Below the pieces are notes generated by a model that saw only the letters and a program-made list of their open reading frames with translations, was not told the origin of the DNA and made no database searches. 46,494 bases of DNA from DASSWB01 sp035705495. Its GTDB lineage: Bacteria; Bacteroidota; Bacteroidia; Flavobacteriales; Flavobacteriaceae. The stretch is taken from the NCBI GenBank assembly GCA_035705495.1, contig DASSWB010000119.1, positions 1-46,494 of the forward strand. Direction: 5' to 3'. The number at the start of each line of letters is the position of its first letter. Within the stretch, counting starts at the first letter, position 1. Both the position numbers and the translations under genes were made by a program. Positions 24,507 through 34,333 of this stretch are shown piece by piece.

Positions 24507-26048
24507 TTAAAGGGAAATTTTCATGATTTGCTTTTTTCGGCCTTTGCGACCTTGAAAAGTTAGTTCTTTCCCATTCGCACTGATAATTCCATTCCCGACG
24601 GCAAAAGGAACTTCAGAATCTTTATCATCCAGAATTTTCATATATTCAAAATCCCCGTTTTGATCTAGCGTAATCACATATAAATTCGACTTCCTCTGTC
24701 TCACATCCTTAAATTGCAACCGATCTTTTCGCAGTTTCCTGATTTTATCAGATCCATTCAGAAAAAGGTAGGTTTTTCCTTCATAATAGGTGGAAGCGTA
24801 TGACAGATAAGACGAATAATGATCGGACGATTGCTTTTTGTTGATATTTCTTGCCCATTGCAAATCACCATTCACCCCTACTTTTGCACTGATCATATCG
24901 TTAAAGTGATATGTGTAATACCAATAACCTCCATATTGCGTCGCAACATAATGTGAGCGAATAAAAAACTCTTCCGCATTCACAATACATTCATTGTTTT
25001 CGGTAACAAAAATATTCTTGAAGGAAATATTCCGAAGTTCTTTTTCTTTATCCTTTCCGTATTTGTCAAACATGAATTGTTCGGTGAAAGACGAATAAAC
25101 AGAATTGTTCAAAGTCATGTTCTTTGAATCCACATCGAAATATGCCAATCCTTTATATCTGAAGTCATTTTTTTCGGAATAAAATCCGATACAGAATAAC
25201 TTTCCTTGATTGATGACTGTGGTTAGGGAACCCACATAATTTTCTTCGGAATCAAATACCAGTGAGTTCTGGGAATTGGCATTTATTTTAAACAATTCAA
25301 ATTGGTACTTCCCACCATCCTTTTTCTTCTTTTTCTCCCTGGAAAATGCTTTCCCCAACAAGTAAACAGTACCATCATTTTCATCGATATCGATGTTTTG
25401 AAGAATAAATTTTCTATCCTTTAAATCCCGGGTAAATTCAGTTTCGTAAACCTTGTTCAGTGCGTTGTCAAAAACAAAAAGCCGGTGCGTTTCGGAATCA
25501 GCGTTTTTAATGTCGACCGTAAACGCAATGAATTTTTTATTTCTTGAAATCTCGTAAGCACCTAAAATATCATTATCTGAAGAGCCTGAAAAAAATCCAA
25601 AAGAAAACATGTTCTTTTTTACTTCTTTCAAAGGAATTGAAAAAAGCAATTCTTTTTTAAAATTGAATTCATTTTTTGGTGACTTATATACATAATACTC
25701 CAAGGATTTTGTTTCCTTGTTTATAGTCGATTCCAATAAACAAAAATCGTCTCCACTGAGAAAGCCTCCATGAATATTACTTTTTGAATTATCAAGTTCA
25801 AAATCGTGGTTTTTAATCAATTTTGCGTTGGAATCATAATGTTCAATATAACAACCATCTTTATAATGTCTGCCTATGAAAATGCCACCATTGTTATCTT
25901 CCGTGGAAAAAGACAATTCGGTAAACCTTTTGTCATCTTTAAACACTTCCGACATTTGAATATCCACCGGAATGATGGATGCATCTTGTTGTGCATAAAA
26001 AGTAAAACCAACGCACATCAAGAAAATTAGGGTCAATCTTTTATTCAT
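24507..26048 (-). CDS. exported protein of unknown function, beta-propeller-like
   Basis: A 513-residue protein with a cleavable signal peptide (MNKRLTLIFLMCVGFTFYA, then QQD) and no lipobox. I do not recognise a family. The body is a succession of short strands with recurring patterns of the type 'YVYKSPKNEF', 'LFVFDNALNKVYETEF', 'DGTVYLLGKAF', 'KLFCIGFYSEK' and 'LQWARNINKKQ', spaced about 45-60 residues apart, as in WD/Kelch/NHL-like propellers. It ends KKQIMKISL without the Thr/Lys-rich sorting domain of type IX secretion substrates. It is monocistronic. The propeller idea is inferred from the pattern only. Confidence 0.75.
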   Translation of the reverse strand: MNKRLTLIFLMCVGFTFYAQQDASIIPVDIQMSEVFKDDKRFTELSFSTEDNNGGIFIGRHYKDGCYIEHYDSNAKLIKNHDFELDNSKSNIHGGFLSGDDFCLLESTINKETKSLEYYVYKSPKNEFNFKKELLFSIPLKEVKKNMFSFGFFSGSSDNDILGAYEISRNKKFIAFTVDIKNADSETHRLFVFDNALNKVYETEFTRDLKDRKFILQNIDIDENDGTVYLLGKAFSREKKKKKDGGKYQFELFKINANSQNSLVFDSEENYVGSLTTVINQGKLFCIGFYSEKNDFRYKGLAYFDVDSKNMTLNNSVYSSFTEQFMFDKYGKDKEKELRNISFKNIFVTENNECIVNAEEFFIRSHYVATQYGGYWYYTYHFNDMISAKVGVNGDLQWARNINKKQSSDHYSSYLSYASTYYEGKTYLFLNGSDKIRKLRKDRLQFKDVRQRKSNLYVITLDQNGDFEYMKILDDKDSEVPFAVGNGIISANGKELTFQGRKGRKKQIMKISL

Positions 26049-26240
26049 CTTGTAGTTTATTAAGAAAGAGCCGGTAATGTAGGAAAAATCTTTATTTTAA
26101 AAAGTGTAAATACTTACAAAAATCAAATATGGCAGGAATGGTTTAGTCACACTATCGCATGCATTTTTTTTAAATAAGAAAAACGAAATGTTATCAATTT
26201 TGCAATTCTAGAAAAAATCGGAATCCGTAATTCTACATTT

Positions 26241-29200
26241 TTATTGATACAACCACAACCGCACCACATTCAATAATTTATCAACATTGACAGGTTTGGT
26301 AAGATAATCGTTTGCGCCTGTCTCCATGCTTTTTGCTTTGTCTTCAGGCATCGCTTTAGCAGTTAGGGAAATTATGGGCAGTTTTTTGTAGGCATCATTT
26401 TTTCTAATTTCTGTAGTGGCCTCATAACCATCCATAATAGGCATCATAACATCCATCAATACAATATCGATATCTTTTTCTTCCTTCAATTTTCCCAGCG
26501 CGGTTTTTCCGTTGTCTGCGACTGAAACCCTCATTCCAGAATCTGATAAGGCTTTGGAAAGCGCATAGGAATTTCGACTGTCATCATCAACCACCAAGAC
26601 TTTTTTGTTTTTCAAAACATGTTTCGGGTGATGCATTTCTGACATGATCTTTTTTTGTGAGGATGTAAACTTGCTTTCTTCAGTATGCAGGAACAGCGAA
26701 ACCCCATCTAAAACCAGTTCAGGCGAGGAAGTTGTCTTTAGGACGATATTATCTTTAAATTGGTTCAATTCTTTCACCTCTTTTTCCGAAAGTTCTTTTT
26801 CTGCATAAACGATCACAGGAATTTTATCTGCTTCTATTGCGGGTTTCAATTTTTTCAGCAGCTCAAATCCGGAAATATCCCGAAGGTTGAGATCAAGTAT
26901 AATACAATCAAACTTTGTCGACTTAAGTTTTTTCGAAGCTTCCTTTCCTGAAGCAGCCGTCGAGATTTTCACGTCTTTATTCTTGAGGATATTCTCAATT
27001 ATTTTTGAAGTAGCTTCATCAGCTTCAATAATTAAAACCTCCTTGGAGTCCGAATCATTTAATTTTTCCATTCTTCGCATTGCCATATCAATATCCGCAT
27101 GAGAAATAGGTTTCCTACCGAAATCCATTGCCCCTTTATCAAGTACCTCACGATTTTGATCTGCCGACATAAAAAATACTGGAATATGTCTGGTATTTAA
27201 ATTGAATTTTAAATGATCCAAAACAATGAGTCCTTTCATGTCCGGCAATTCCTCATTCAACAAAATACCATTGGGCTGATATTGTGCAGCTAGTTTCATT
27301 CCTTCCTTCCCATCCTTTGCAAACAACAATTTATGGTCATGTTTCTGACTTATTTTTTTTATGGTTTTTGCAAAATCTTTGTCATCTGCAATAATCAACA
27401 ATGAATAATCAGAAACTTTTAAATGATCCCTGTCATCTTGAATATATACGTCGAATATTTCTTCTGGCGATGTATTTTCAGATAAAGCCATCACTTCATC
27501 ATCAGCCTGATCAGTTTCTAATGGCTCCCGATAATAAGAAATAGCATCATCCATTTCTTTAATTGGCGCGCTGGTAAGATCGACGGGAACATATACTGTA
27601 AAAATACTTCCTTTTGCTTCCGCACTATCAATATGGATTTCACCACCCAACAATCTCGATAATTCCCTCGAAATCGTTAATCCCAATCCGGTACCACCGT
27701 ATTGCCTGCTGGTTCCGCCTTCCGCTTGTTGGAAAGCCTCGAAAATCATCATTCGCTTAGCTTCAGGAATTCCAATTCCCGTGTCTTTTACGGATATTTC
27801 CAGAACCTCCGACTTAGGAAGCGTAATTTCGCGGAAATTAACTTTTTCATTAGGCTTACCAATCAAAACCTTCACCGATCCTTTTTCTGTAAACTTGATA
27901 GCGTTTGAAAGCAGGTTTTTTACGATTTGTTCCAACCGCTGACCATCGGTTATTATCTTATTGGGTGCATTATCCTTTGTTTGAATAGTAAAGTTCAGCT
28001 TTTTGGATTTTGCCAAAGGTTCAAACTGATCTTGTAAGTTGCTGACAAGGTTTTCCAAAAGGACTTCTTCGGGATGAATCTGAAGTTTTCCTGCTTCCAC
28101 TTTGGAAAGGTCCAAAATGTCATTAATCAGGTTTAACAAATCCAAGCCTCCCTCATAAATAATACTTGCCGCTTTTTGCTGATCGGTAAGAAGATTTCCT
28201 TTTCGATTGTCACTTAAATCTTTTGAAAGAATGAGAAGACTGTTTAAAGGTGTTCTCAATTCGTGAGACATGTTGGCCAAAAATTCGGATTTGTATTTAC
28301 TGGCCAGCTCCAATTCTTTGGCTTTGCGCTCTACTTCCACCCTACTGAATTGCAAATCCTCTTTCTGCATCTCCAAATCTTTGGTTTTAGACTCGAGATC
28401 TTCATTGGCCATTTGAAGTTCCTTACTCTGAATTTTGAGTTTTTCCTGTTGTTTCAACAACTCTTCGGATTGTCGCTGTGACTCTTCCAACAGATCCCTC
28501 ATTTTTTCCCTATCTAAGGAAACGTTTGTTGTAATCGCGATATTCTCTCCTACTGAACGAACCAGTTCCAGCTGATTATCGTTAAAAGGCTTAAACGATC
28601 CAATCTCAATAACGCCTTTTACTTCACCATCGATGATAAACGGCTGAACCAAAATGTGCTGGGGTTTTTTCTCGCCAAGACCCGAAGCCACGCTGATGTA
28701 ATCATTTGGTATGCCCGAAAGTACAATGACCTCTTTCTCCAAAGCAGCCTGACCCACCAAACCTTCTCCAAAATCAAAAGTAGTTTTGAGGGATTTTCGA
28801 TGAGTGAATGCGTAAGAACCGGTCATTCTCAAACGTTTCTTGTCATTATATTTTTCAGCTAAATAAATGACCCCGACCTGACTATCCAGATACTTGGTCA
28901 GGTAAGAAATAATATTTTTGGACAAGGTCAAGAGATCTTGTTCCCCACGCATTCTGTCGTTCAGACCTGCTTGCCCAGTTTTTATCCATGCTTCATTTTC
29001 ATTCTCTTCCGAGATACGTTTCAGGTTTTCAGTCATCGAGTTCAGCGCAATACCCAATTGGTCGGCGTCACTACGAAGGGGCATTTCAATGGCAAAGTTT
29101 CCTTCGGCAATGGTATTGGCCGCTTTTACAATAGTTGTGAAACTGTCAACCATCGCATTGATATTATTTTTTAATTCCTGAACTTCACCCTTAACCTCAA

Positions 29201-32180
29201 CATCAATTTTTCTAGAGAAATCACCTCGTGCCAGTGCCGTAGATACGCCTGCAATATCCCGTACTTGTGAGGTTAAGTTACTCGCCATCTGGTTTACATT
29301 ATCGGTAAGATCTTTCCATGATCCTGCCACGTTTGGCACTTCAGCCTGTCCACCAAGAATACCTTCTGTTCCCACTTCACGCGCAACATTGGTTACCTCA
29401 TCTGCAAATATGTTCAGTGCATCCACCATGATGTTGATTGTGGTAGAAAGTTCCAATACCTCGCCACCTTTCCCTTGTTCCGAAATTTTCTGTGAAAGAT
29501 CCCCGTTTGCCACGGCCGTCGTTACCGATGCAATTTCCCGCACCTGAGTGGTCAAATTACTTGCCATCGTGTTCACATTATCGGTCAATCCTTTCCAGGT
29601 ACCTGCAACATTCGGCACCTTCGCCTGACCTCCAAGCATACCTTCTGTACCCACTTCCCTCGCCACACGGGTAACTTCCGCAGCAAATACGTTTAGCGAG
29701 TCCACCATCTGGTTTATGGTGTCTTTTAATTCGGCAATTTCCCCTTTTACATCAATGGAAATTTTTCGTGAAAGATCCCCATTTGCTACGGCAGTTGCTA
29801 CGTTGGCAATTTCCCTCACCTGACTGGTTAGGTTACTTGCCATTGTATTCACGTTACCCGTTAAATCCAACCAAGCCCCAGCCACGTTAGGAACTTCTGC
29901 CTGTCCTCCCAGCATACCTTCCGTACCTACTTCACGAGCAACACGCGTTACCTCATTGGATAAAATGTTAAGGGAGTCCACCATCGTATTAATAATGGTG
30001 GAGAGTTCCAATACCTCTCCTCCTTTTTCTTCTTCGGATATTTTTTTGGATAAATCCCCATTTGCAACCGCCTTTGTTACCGATGCAATTTCCCGTACCT
30101 GCGTCGTAAGGTTGGATGCCATTGTATTTACATTTTCGGTAAGTTCCCACCAGGCACCACCAACATTCGGAACCTGTGCTTGTCCGCCCAAAATACCCTC
30201 GGTTCCCACTTCCCTCGCAACACGGGTTACCTCGTCAGAAAATATGTTCAAGGAATCCACCATTGTGTTGATCGTTTCTTTCAACTCTGCTATTTCCCCT
30301 TTTGCTTCAATGGCAATTTTCTGTGCCAAATCCCCTTTTGCCACGGCGGTTGCCACATTCGCAATTTCCCTTACCTGTGTGGTCAAGTTCGAGGCCATAT
30401 AGTTCACGTTATCCGTAAGATCTTTCCAAGTTCCCGCAACGTCAGGTACATCTGCCTGACCTCCGAGGATCCCTTCTGTTCCCACCTCACGCGCAACACG
30501 GGTTACCTCATCAGAGAAAATATTCAAGGAATCCACCATCTGGTTGATTGTATCTTTCAGTTCAGCGATTTCTCCTTTTACGTCGATGGTAATTTTCTGT
30601 GAAAGATCCCCATCTGCTACCGCCGTAGCTACATTGGCAATTTCCCGCACCTGAGTTGTCAGGTTACTCGCCATTATATTCACATTGTCGGTAAGATCTT
30701 TCCAAGTTCCTGCAGCACTTGGTACAGTTGCCTGACCTCCCAATTTTCCTTCCGTACCTACTTCCCGGGCAACACGCGTTACCTCAGCGGCAAAAAGTGT
30801 CAAGGAATCCACCATGCTGTTAATGGTATTGGAAAGAATCAAAACCTCTCCTCCTTTCCCTTCTTCAGTAATTTTTTGTGAAAGATCTCCCTGTGCAACC
30901 GCAGTTGTTACCGATGCAATCTCCCGCACCTGATTCGTCAGGTTACTTGCCATCGTGTTTACATTATCAGTCAAATCTTTCCAGGTTCCCGCAACATCCG
31001 GAACTTCAGCCTGCCCACCAAGCTTTCCTTCTGTACCTACTTCACGCGCCACCCGAGTTACCTCATCAGAAAATATATTCAATGAATCCACCATTTGGTT
31101 GATTGTATCTTTCAGTTCGGCGATTTCCCCTTTTACATTAATGGAAATTTTCTTGGAAAGGTCACCATTTGCAACGGAAGTCGCTACCCCGGCAATTTCC
31201 CGTACCTGAGCCGTTAAATTGGATGCCATCGTATTTACGTTAACCGTAAGATCTTTCCAAGTTCCCGCAACATCCGGTACATCTGCCTGTCCTCCCAAAA
31301 TTCCTTCTACCCCCACTTCACGGGCCACGTTGGTAACCTCTGCGGCAAAAATGTTCAGGGAATCCACCATTCTGTTTATGGTGGTTGATAAACCAAGTAC
31401 TTCTCCACCTTTTCCTTCTTCGGTAATTTTTCTTGAAAGATCCCCATCCGCAACCGCTGTGGTTACTCGGGCAATTTCCCGTACCTGCTCTGTCAAATTG
31501 CTCGCCATCTGGTTCACATTATCGGTTAGATCCTTCCAAGTTCCCGAGACATTCGGTACACTTGCCTGACCTCCCAATTTTCCTTCCACACCTACCTCAC
31601 GCGCAACCTGAGTTACCTGTTCTGCAAAAATATTCAAGCTACCCAGAGTGCGGTTGATCACATCGGCCATGGCGCGAAAATCACCAGTTACCGTTAGGCT
31701 AAATTTATCTTCCAATTTTCCAGCTGCGATACTGTTTAGAATTCGACTTACTTCAAGTACCGGTTTAGCGATCGCTTCAATCAGGATGTTAATGTTGTCG
31801 ATCATGTCCTTCCAAACTCCCGTTGAAGCTTTAAATTCGGCCCTTGCGTCTAGATTACCTTCAATACCACCAACACGTGAAATACGGGATACTTCCGTAC
31901 TCACACCCCCAATCATTTCAACCATTGTATTATATGCTTCGGCGAGATCTGCAAATTTATCATTCCGTTCTTTTGAGAGTCGGACAGAAATATCTCCTTC
32001 CCTAAATGCTTCCAAAGCAAATATGAGTCTGTCAAGTTGTTCATGCATATAGTCATTATCCTTGAACATTTCTTTATGTGCAACACGCTTTGATTTTTTG
32101 ACATTTGGTGGTTTTACGGGTGCAGTTTTTTGGGCGGAGGTTTTCCGGGAGGCTGTTGGAGAGGAGGTTTGTTTCGGCAT
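26241..32180 (-). CDS. soluble hybrid histidine kinase with nine tandem HAMP units, GAF and three receiver domains
   Basis: A 1979-residue cytoplasmic signalling protein without signal peptide or membrane segment. A basic Pro/Lys N-terminus (1-35) leads into degenerate HAMP segments (about 40-185). Nine 92-residue units follow (about 190-1020), each with VAREVG(V/T)EG-x-LGGQA, a WKDLTDNVN-type helix, MASNLT-x-QVR and a DGDLS-x-KI turn. Next come a GAF domain (about 1060-1225), a coiled coil (about 1228-1300), HisKA with the phosphorylatable His in MSHELRTPLN (about 1306), HATPase (NAIKFTEKG, DTGIGIPE, GGTGLGLTIS) and three receivers. Receiver 1 has Asn where the phospho-Asp is expected (ILLNEELPDM); receivers 2 (IILDLNLRD) and 3 (VLMDVMMPIMDG) keep it. 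The architecture resembles fungal group III kinases. The signal is unknown. Confidence 0.95.
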   Translation of the reverse strand: MPKQTSSPTASRKTSAQKTAPVKPPNVKKSKRVAHKEMFKDNDYMHEQLDRLIFALEAFREGDISVRLSKERNDKFADLAEAYNTMVEMIGGVSTEVSRISRVGGIEGNLDARAEFKASTGVWKDMIDNINILIEAIAKPVLEVSRILNSIAAGKLEDKFSLTVTGDFRAMADVINRTLGSLNIFAEQVTQVAREVGVEGKLGGQASVPNVSGTWKDLTDNVNQMASNLTEQVREIARVTTAVADGDLSRKITEEGKGGEVLGLSTTINRMVDSLNIFAAEVTNVAREVGVEGILGGQADVPDVAGTWKDLTVNVNTMASNLTAQVREIAGVATSVANGDLSKKISINVKGEIAELKDTINQMVDSLNIFSDEVTRVAREVGTEGKLGGQAEVPDVAGTWKDLTDNVNTMASNLTNQVREIASVTTAVAQGDLSQKITEEGKGGEVLILSNTINSMVDSLTLFAAEVTRVAREVGTEGKLGGQATVPSAAGTWKDLTDNVNIMASNLTTQVREIANVATAVADGDLSQKITIDVKGEIAELKDTINQMVDSLNIFSDEVTRVAREVGTEGILGGQADVPDVAGTWKDLTDNVNYMASNLTTQVREIANVATAVAKGDLAQKIAIEAKGEIAELKETINTMVDSLNIFSDEVTRVAREVGTEGILGGQAQVPNVGGAWWELTENVNTMASNLTTQVREIASVTKAVANGDLSKKISEEEKGGEVLELSTIINTMVDSLNILSNEVTRVAREVGTEGMLGGQAEVPNVAGAWLDLTGNVNTMASNLTSQVREIANVATAVANGDLSRKISIDVKGEIAELKDTINQMVDSLNVFAAEVTRVAREVGTEGMLGGQAKVPNVAGTWKGLTDNVNTMASNLTTQVREIASVTTAVANGDLSQKISEQGKGGEVLELSTTINIMVDALNIFADEVTNVAREVGTEGILGGQAEVPNVAGSWKDLTDNVNQMASNLTSQVRDIAGVSTALARGDFSRKIDVEVKGEVQELKNNINAMVDSFTTIVKAANTIAEGNFAIEMPLRSDADQLGIALNSMTENLKRISEENENEAWIKTGQAGLNDRMRGEQDLLTLSKNIISYLTKYLDSQVGVIYLAEKYNDKKRLRMTGSYAFTHRKSLKTTFDFGEGLVGQAALEKEVIVLSGIPNDYISVASGLGEKKPQHILVQPFIIDGEVKGVIEIGSFKPFNDNQLELVRSVGENIAITTNVSLDREKMRDLLEESQRQSEELLKQQEKLKIQSKELQMANEDLESKTKDLEMQKEDLQFSRVEVERKAKELELASKYKSEFLANMSHELRTPLNSLLILSKDLSDNRKGNLLTDQQKAASIIYEGGLDLLNLINDILDLSKVEAGKLQIHPEEVLLENLVSNLQDQFEPLAKSKKLNFTIQTKDNAPNKIITDGQRLEQIVKNLLSNAIKFTEKGSVKVLIGKPNEKVNFREITLPKSEVLEISVKDTGIGIPEAKRMMIFEAFQQAEGGTSRQYGGTGLGLTISRELSRLLGGEIHIDSAEAKGSIFTVYVPVDLTSAPIKEMDDAISYYREPLETDQADDEVMALSENTSPEEIFDVYIQDDRDHLKVSDYSLLIIADDKDFAKTIKKISQKHDHKLLFAKDGKEGMKLAAQYQPNGILLNEELPDMKGLIVLDHLKFNLNTRHIPVFFMSADQNREVLDKGAMDFGRKPISHADIDMAMRRMEKLNDSDSKEVLIIEADEATSKIIENILKNKDVKISTAASGKEASKKLKSTKFDCIILDLNLRDISGFELLKKLKPAIEADKIPVIVYAEKELSEKEVKELNQFKDNIVLKTTSSPELVLDGVSLFLHTEESKFTSSQKKIMSEMHHPKHVLKNKKVLVVDDDSRNSYALSKALSDSGMRVSVADNGKTALGKLKEEKDIDIVLMDVMMPIMDGYEATTEIRKNDAYKKLPIISLTAKAMPEDKAKSMETGANDYLTKPVNVDKLLNVVRLWLYQ
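29200..31680 (-). repeat. 276-bp coding tandem repeat (HAMP array)
   Basis: Nine in-frame units of about 276 bp inside the hybrid kinase gene. Two unit types alternate by their last segment: type A (GKGGEVL-x-LS) and type B (KGEIAELKDT or close variants). In protein order they run A B A B B A B A B. Boundaries are approximate. Confidence 0.85.
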
Positions 32181-32422
32181 TTTGTTGGCTGATTTTATTC
32201 AATAAAACTTATTGAAAAGCAATTATTGAAAGATTATAAAGTTTCTATGCCGTAAAAAACGGGTTTTATATCTAAAATTTATGTGAAAATTGTGTGAAGG
32301 TTATGTGAAAATCGATTGAGAAATGAAGAACATTATACAATTTCGCACTATGGAGATAGTTCCAATGTCAAATCGAAAATAATACGTCTCTCAATTTTTC
32401 AGTTTCAAAAAAGAAAATCAAA
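32181..32422. promoter_or_regulatory. divergent control region between hybrid kinase and response regulator
   Basis: 242 bp between divergent genes. TTCAATAA (32198-32205) and TTATTGAA (32209-32216) form a perfect dyad with a 3-bp spacer, and TTATTGAA recurs at 32223-32230. These lie 18-50 bp upstream of the kinase start and look like operator half-sites. No exact TAnnTTTG box is seen on either strand. Confidence 0.4.
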
Positions 32423-32803
32423 ATGAATAAAATTTTACTGGTGGAGGATGATCACTACTTAGGGATAATACTTAAGGATCAACTGGAGATGAACGGATAT
32501 GAAGTAAGTCTTTTAAGGATACCTTCCGAAACCGTAAAAAATATCTTGGAGAATAAATTCGATTTGGTAATCATGGATAAATTATTGGCCGGAATTGATG
32601 GAACAGATATCTCAGCAAAAATTCGAGTTACAGATGGTATTTCAGATACACCTATTCTTATGATGTCTGGATTTGATGGAGCCAAGGAAGTTTGTATTGA
32701 AGCTGGAGCTAATAATTTTATAGCAAAACCTTTTGAAGTTGATCACTTTCTACAATGTATTGAGGCTACGATAGGTGAGGCGAAAAATTTCAAAATGCAA
32801 TGA
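32423..32803 (+). CDS. single-domain response regulator (CheY-like)
   Basis: A 126-residue receiver domain with no output domain. Seen: the acidic pair in ILLVEDDHYLG, the phosphoacceptor Asp in LVIMDKLLAGIDG, the Ser in ILMMSGFDG and the conserved Lys in FIAKPFEVD. It would receive phosphate from a kinase or pass it on in a relay. It is divergent from the nine-HAMP kinase and converges with the second hybrid kinase, so those two are its natural partners, by position only. A terminator follows the gene. Confidence 0.93.
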   Translation: MNKILLVEDDHYLGIILKDQLEMNGYEVSLLRIPSETVKNILENKFDLVIMDKLLAGIDGTDISAKIRVTDGISDTPILMMSGFDGAKEVCIEAGANNFIAKPFEVDHFLQCIEATIGEAKNFKMQ

Positions 32804-32826
32804 TTAATCAACCTTCATTGAGATCA

Positions 32827-32860
32827 AATCACAAGCAAAAACTTGTGATTTTTTATTTTT
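32827..32860 (+). terminator. terminator after the response regulator
   Basis: AATCACAAG (32827-32835) pairs with CTTGTGATT (32842-32850), 6-nt loop, then a T-rich run. Confidence 0.85.
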
Positions 32861-32911
32861 AAAAACTTCATTTAGCTATCCCTTAAGTATTTTAATGAGC
32901 TCTATCAGTCT

Positions 32912-34138
32912 TTATAGTTGTTTGAGTATAGCGTCCAACAAGTCTTTTGGTTTAAATGGCTTTAATAGGTATGCTGAAAATCCATTCTTTTTAAAATCTT
33001 CCTGAATCCGCCCATCGAGTGATCCCGTAAGCGCAATAATGGGTATATTTTGATACTTTTGATCTTCGCGAGATCGAATATTTTTGACTAGTTCGTATCC
33101 GTTCATCTGTGGCATCCGCAGATCAGTAAAAATTACGTCAAAATCCTGATTTTCAAAAAGTTCCATCGCCTTTATTCCGTTACCGGCTGTCACACAGACC
33201 ACTTCCATCGACTCCAGATATTTTTGGATAATCAACCGATTTAGTTCGGAGTCGTCAACTATTAGAGACCGAAGACCTTTCACTGACTTTTCGGGAACGA
33301 GGGACGATATTTTGATGTCCTCTCTGACTCCAATTGATGCGGTAAAAACAAAACTAAATTTTGAACCTTTCCCTAATTCACTCTCTACAGCAAGGCTTCC
33401 TCCCAGAATCTCGACAAGTTGCTTGCTAATCGTCAGCCCCAGACCCGTTCCGCCGAAATTGACGTTGGTGTCTCCATCCCCTTGATGAAAAGCATTAAAA
33501 ATTTTTTCAAGATGTTCTTCAGAAATTCCTCTACCGGTATCTTCTACTGAAAACAATAATTGGACATCGGAATGTGTTTTTTTGAGCAGCGTTACCCGTA
33601 ATCCCACGTAACCCGTACTGGTAAATTTAATGGAATTGGAAACCAAGTTTAGAACAACCTGTCTTAACTTTATTATATCCAGAATTAACGTGTCTGGAAT
33701 GGTCCTGTCAACATCCACAAAAAAGTCCAAGCCTTTCCCCTCTGCCACCAAACGTTGTCCGCTCATTTGTGACGCAAGACTTTCCCGAAGCGCTACAGGT
33801 TTAAGGTTCATCTCCAGTTTTCCAGATCTCAGCTTACTGAAGTCCATCAAGTTATTTACCATCTCCATAAGGATCTCGGAAGTCTGCATAAGTCCCTCTG
33901 TATAATTTTTCACCTCTTCCATAGAGGTTGCAGCATGAAGCAAATGTGAAAGTCCGATAATCGCATTCAACGGATTACGAATCTCATGCCCCACATCGGC
34001 CATCATATCAACACTGTCGAGTTTCCTCTTTTCCCCATTTTGGGCGGCGGCAGGAACTTCGTAACGTTGTGTCAATGGTTGTGATCGAAAATTATTGACA
34101 TTTTTCTCAGCGTCGTTGGTTGATATTCTTTGCTCCAT
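32912..34138 (-). CDS. soluble hybrid histidine kinase (HisKA-HATPase-receiver)
   Basis: A 408-residue cytoplasmic kinase with no sensor domain and no membrane segment. HisKA has the phospho-His in DVGHEIRNPLNAIIGLSHLL (about residue 54). HATPase has the N box (NLVSNSIKFTSTGYVG), DTGRGISEEHLEKIF and GGTGLGLTISKQLVEIL. The C-terminal receiver (about 285-408) has LIVDDSELN, phospho-Asp in VIFTDLRMPQMNGYE, and YLLKPFKPKD. The absence of an input module suggests it is controlled by a partner protein, perhaps the adjacent single-domain regulator or the large HAMP kinase. The ATG start is preceded by 195 bp of noncoding DNA. Confidence 0.94.
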   Translation of the reverse strand: MEQRISTNDAEKNVNNFRSQPLTQRYEVPAAAQNGEKRKLDSVDMMADVGHEIRNPLNAIIGLSHLLHAATSMEEVKNYTEGLMQTSEILMEMVNNLMDFSKLRSGKLEMNLKPVALRESLASQMSGQRLVAEGKGLDFFVDVDRTIPDTLILDIIKLRQVVLNLVSNSIKFTSTGYVGLRVTLLKKTHSDVQLLFSVEDTGRGISEEHLEKIFNAFHQGDGDTNVNFGGTGLGLTISKQLVEILGGSLAVESELGKGSKFSFVFTASIGVREDIKISSLVPEKSVKGLRSLIVDDSELNRLIIQKYLESMEVVCVTAGNGIKAMELFENQDFDVIFTDLRMPQMNGYELVKNIRSREDQKYQNIPIIALTGSLDGRIQEDFKKNGFSAYLLKPFKPKDLLDAILKQL

Positions 34139-34333
34139 ATTCAGATAAAATCATCAAAAGGGCGAATAGGTGATTTCTTACCAAAAGATTAACTCGCAAT
34201 ACAAAAGAAAGTTAAAAGGAGCGATATGCAGTATAAAATACCGGCTTAGTGGTGTTCAAATTAAATTTGGACACAAACTTAATCGCTGTTTTACTAAAGA
34301 AAGAAGCATGAAAATGACTTAAAAGAAATAGTG

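Noticed and set aside
29492..31657. Several plus-strand open frames of 60-148 codons within the HAMP array
   Set aside because: They are antisense shadows repeated with the 276-bp period of the kinase gene and carry Pro/Ser-rich, family-less translations.
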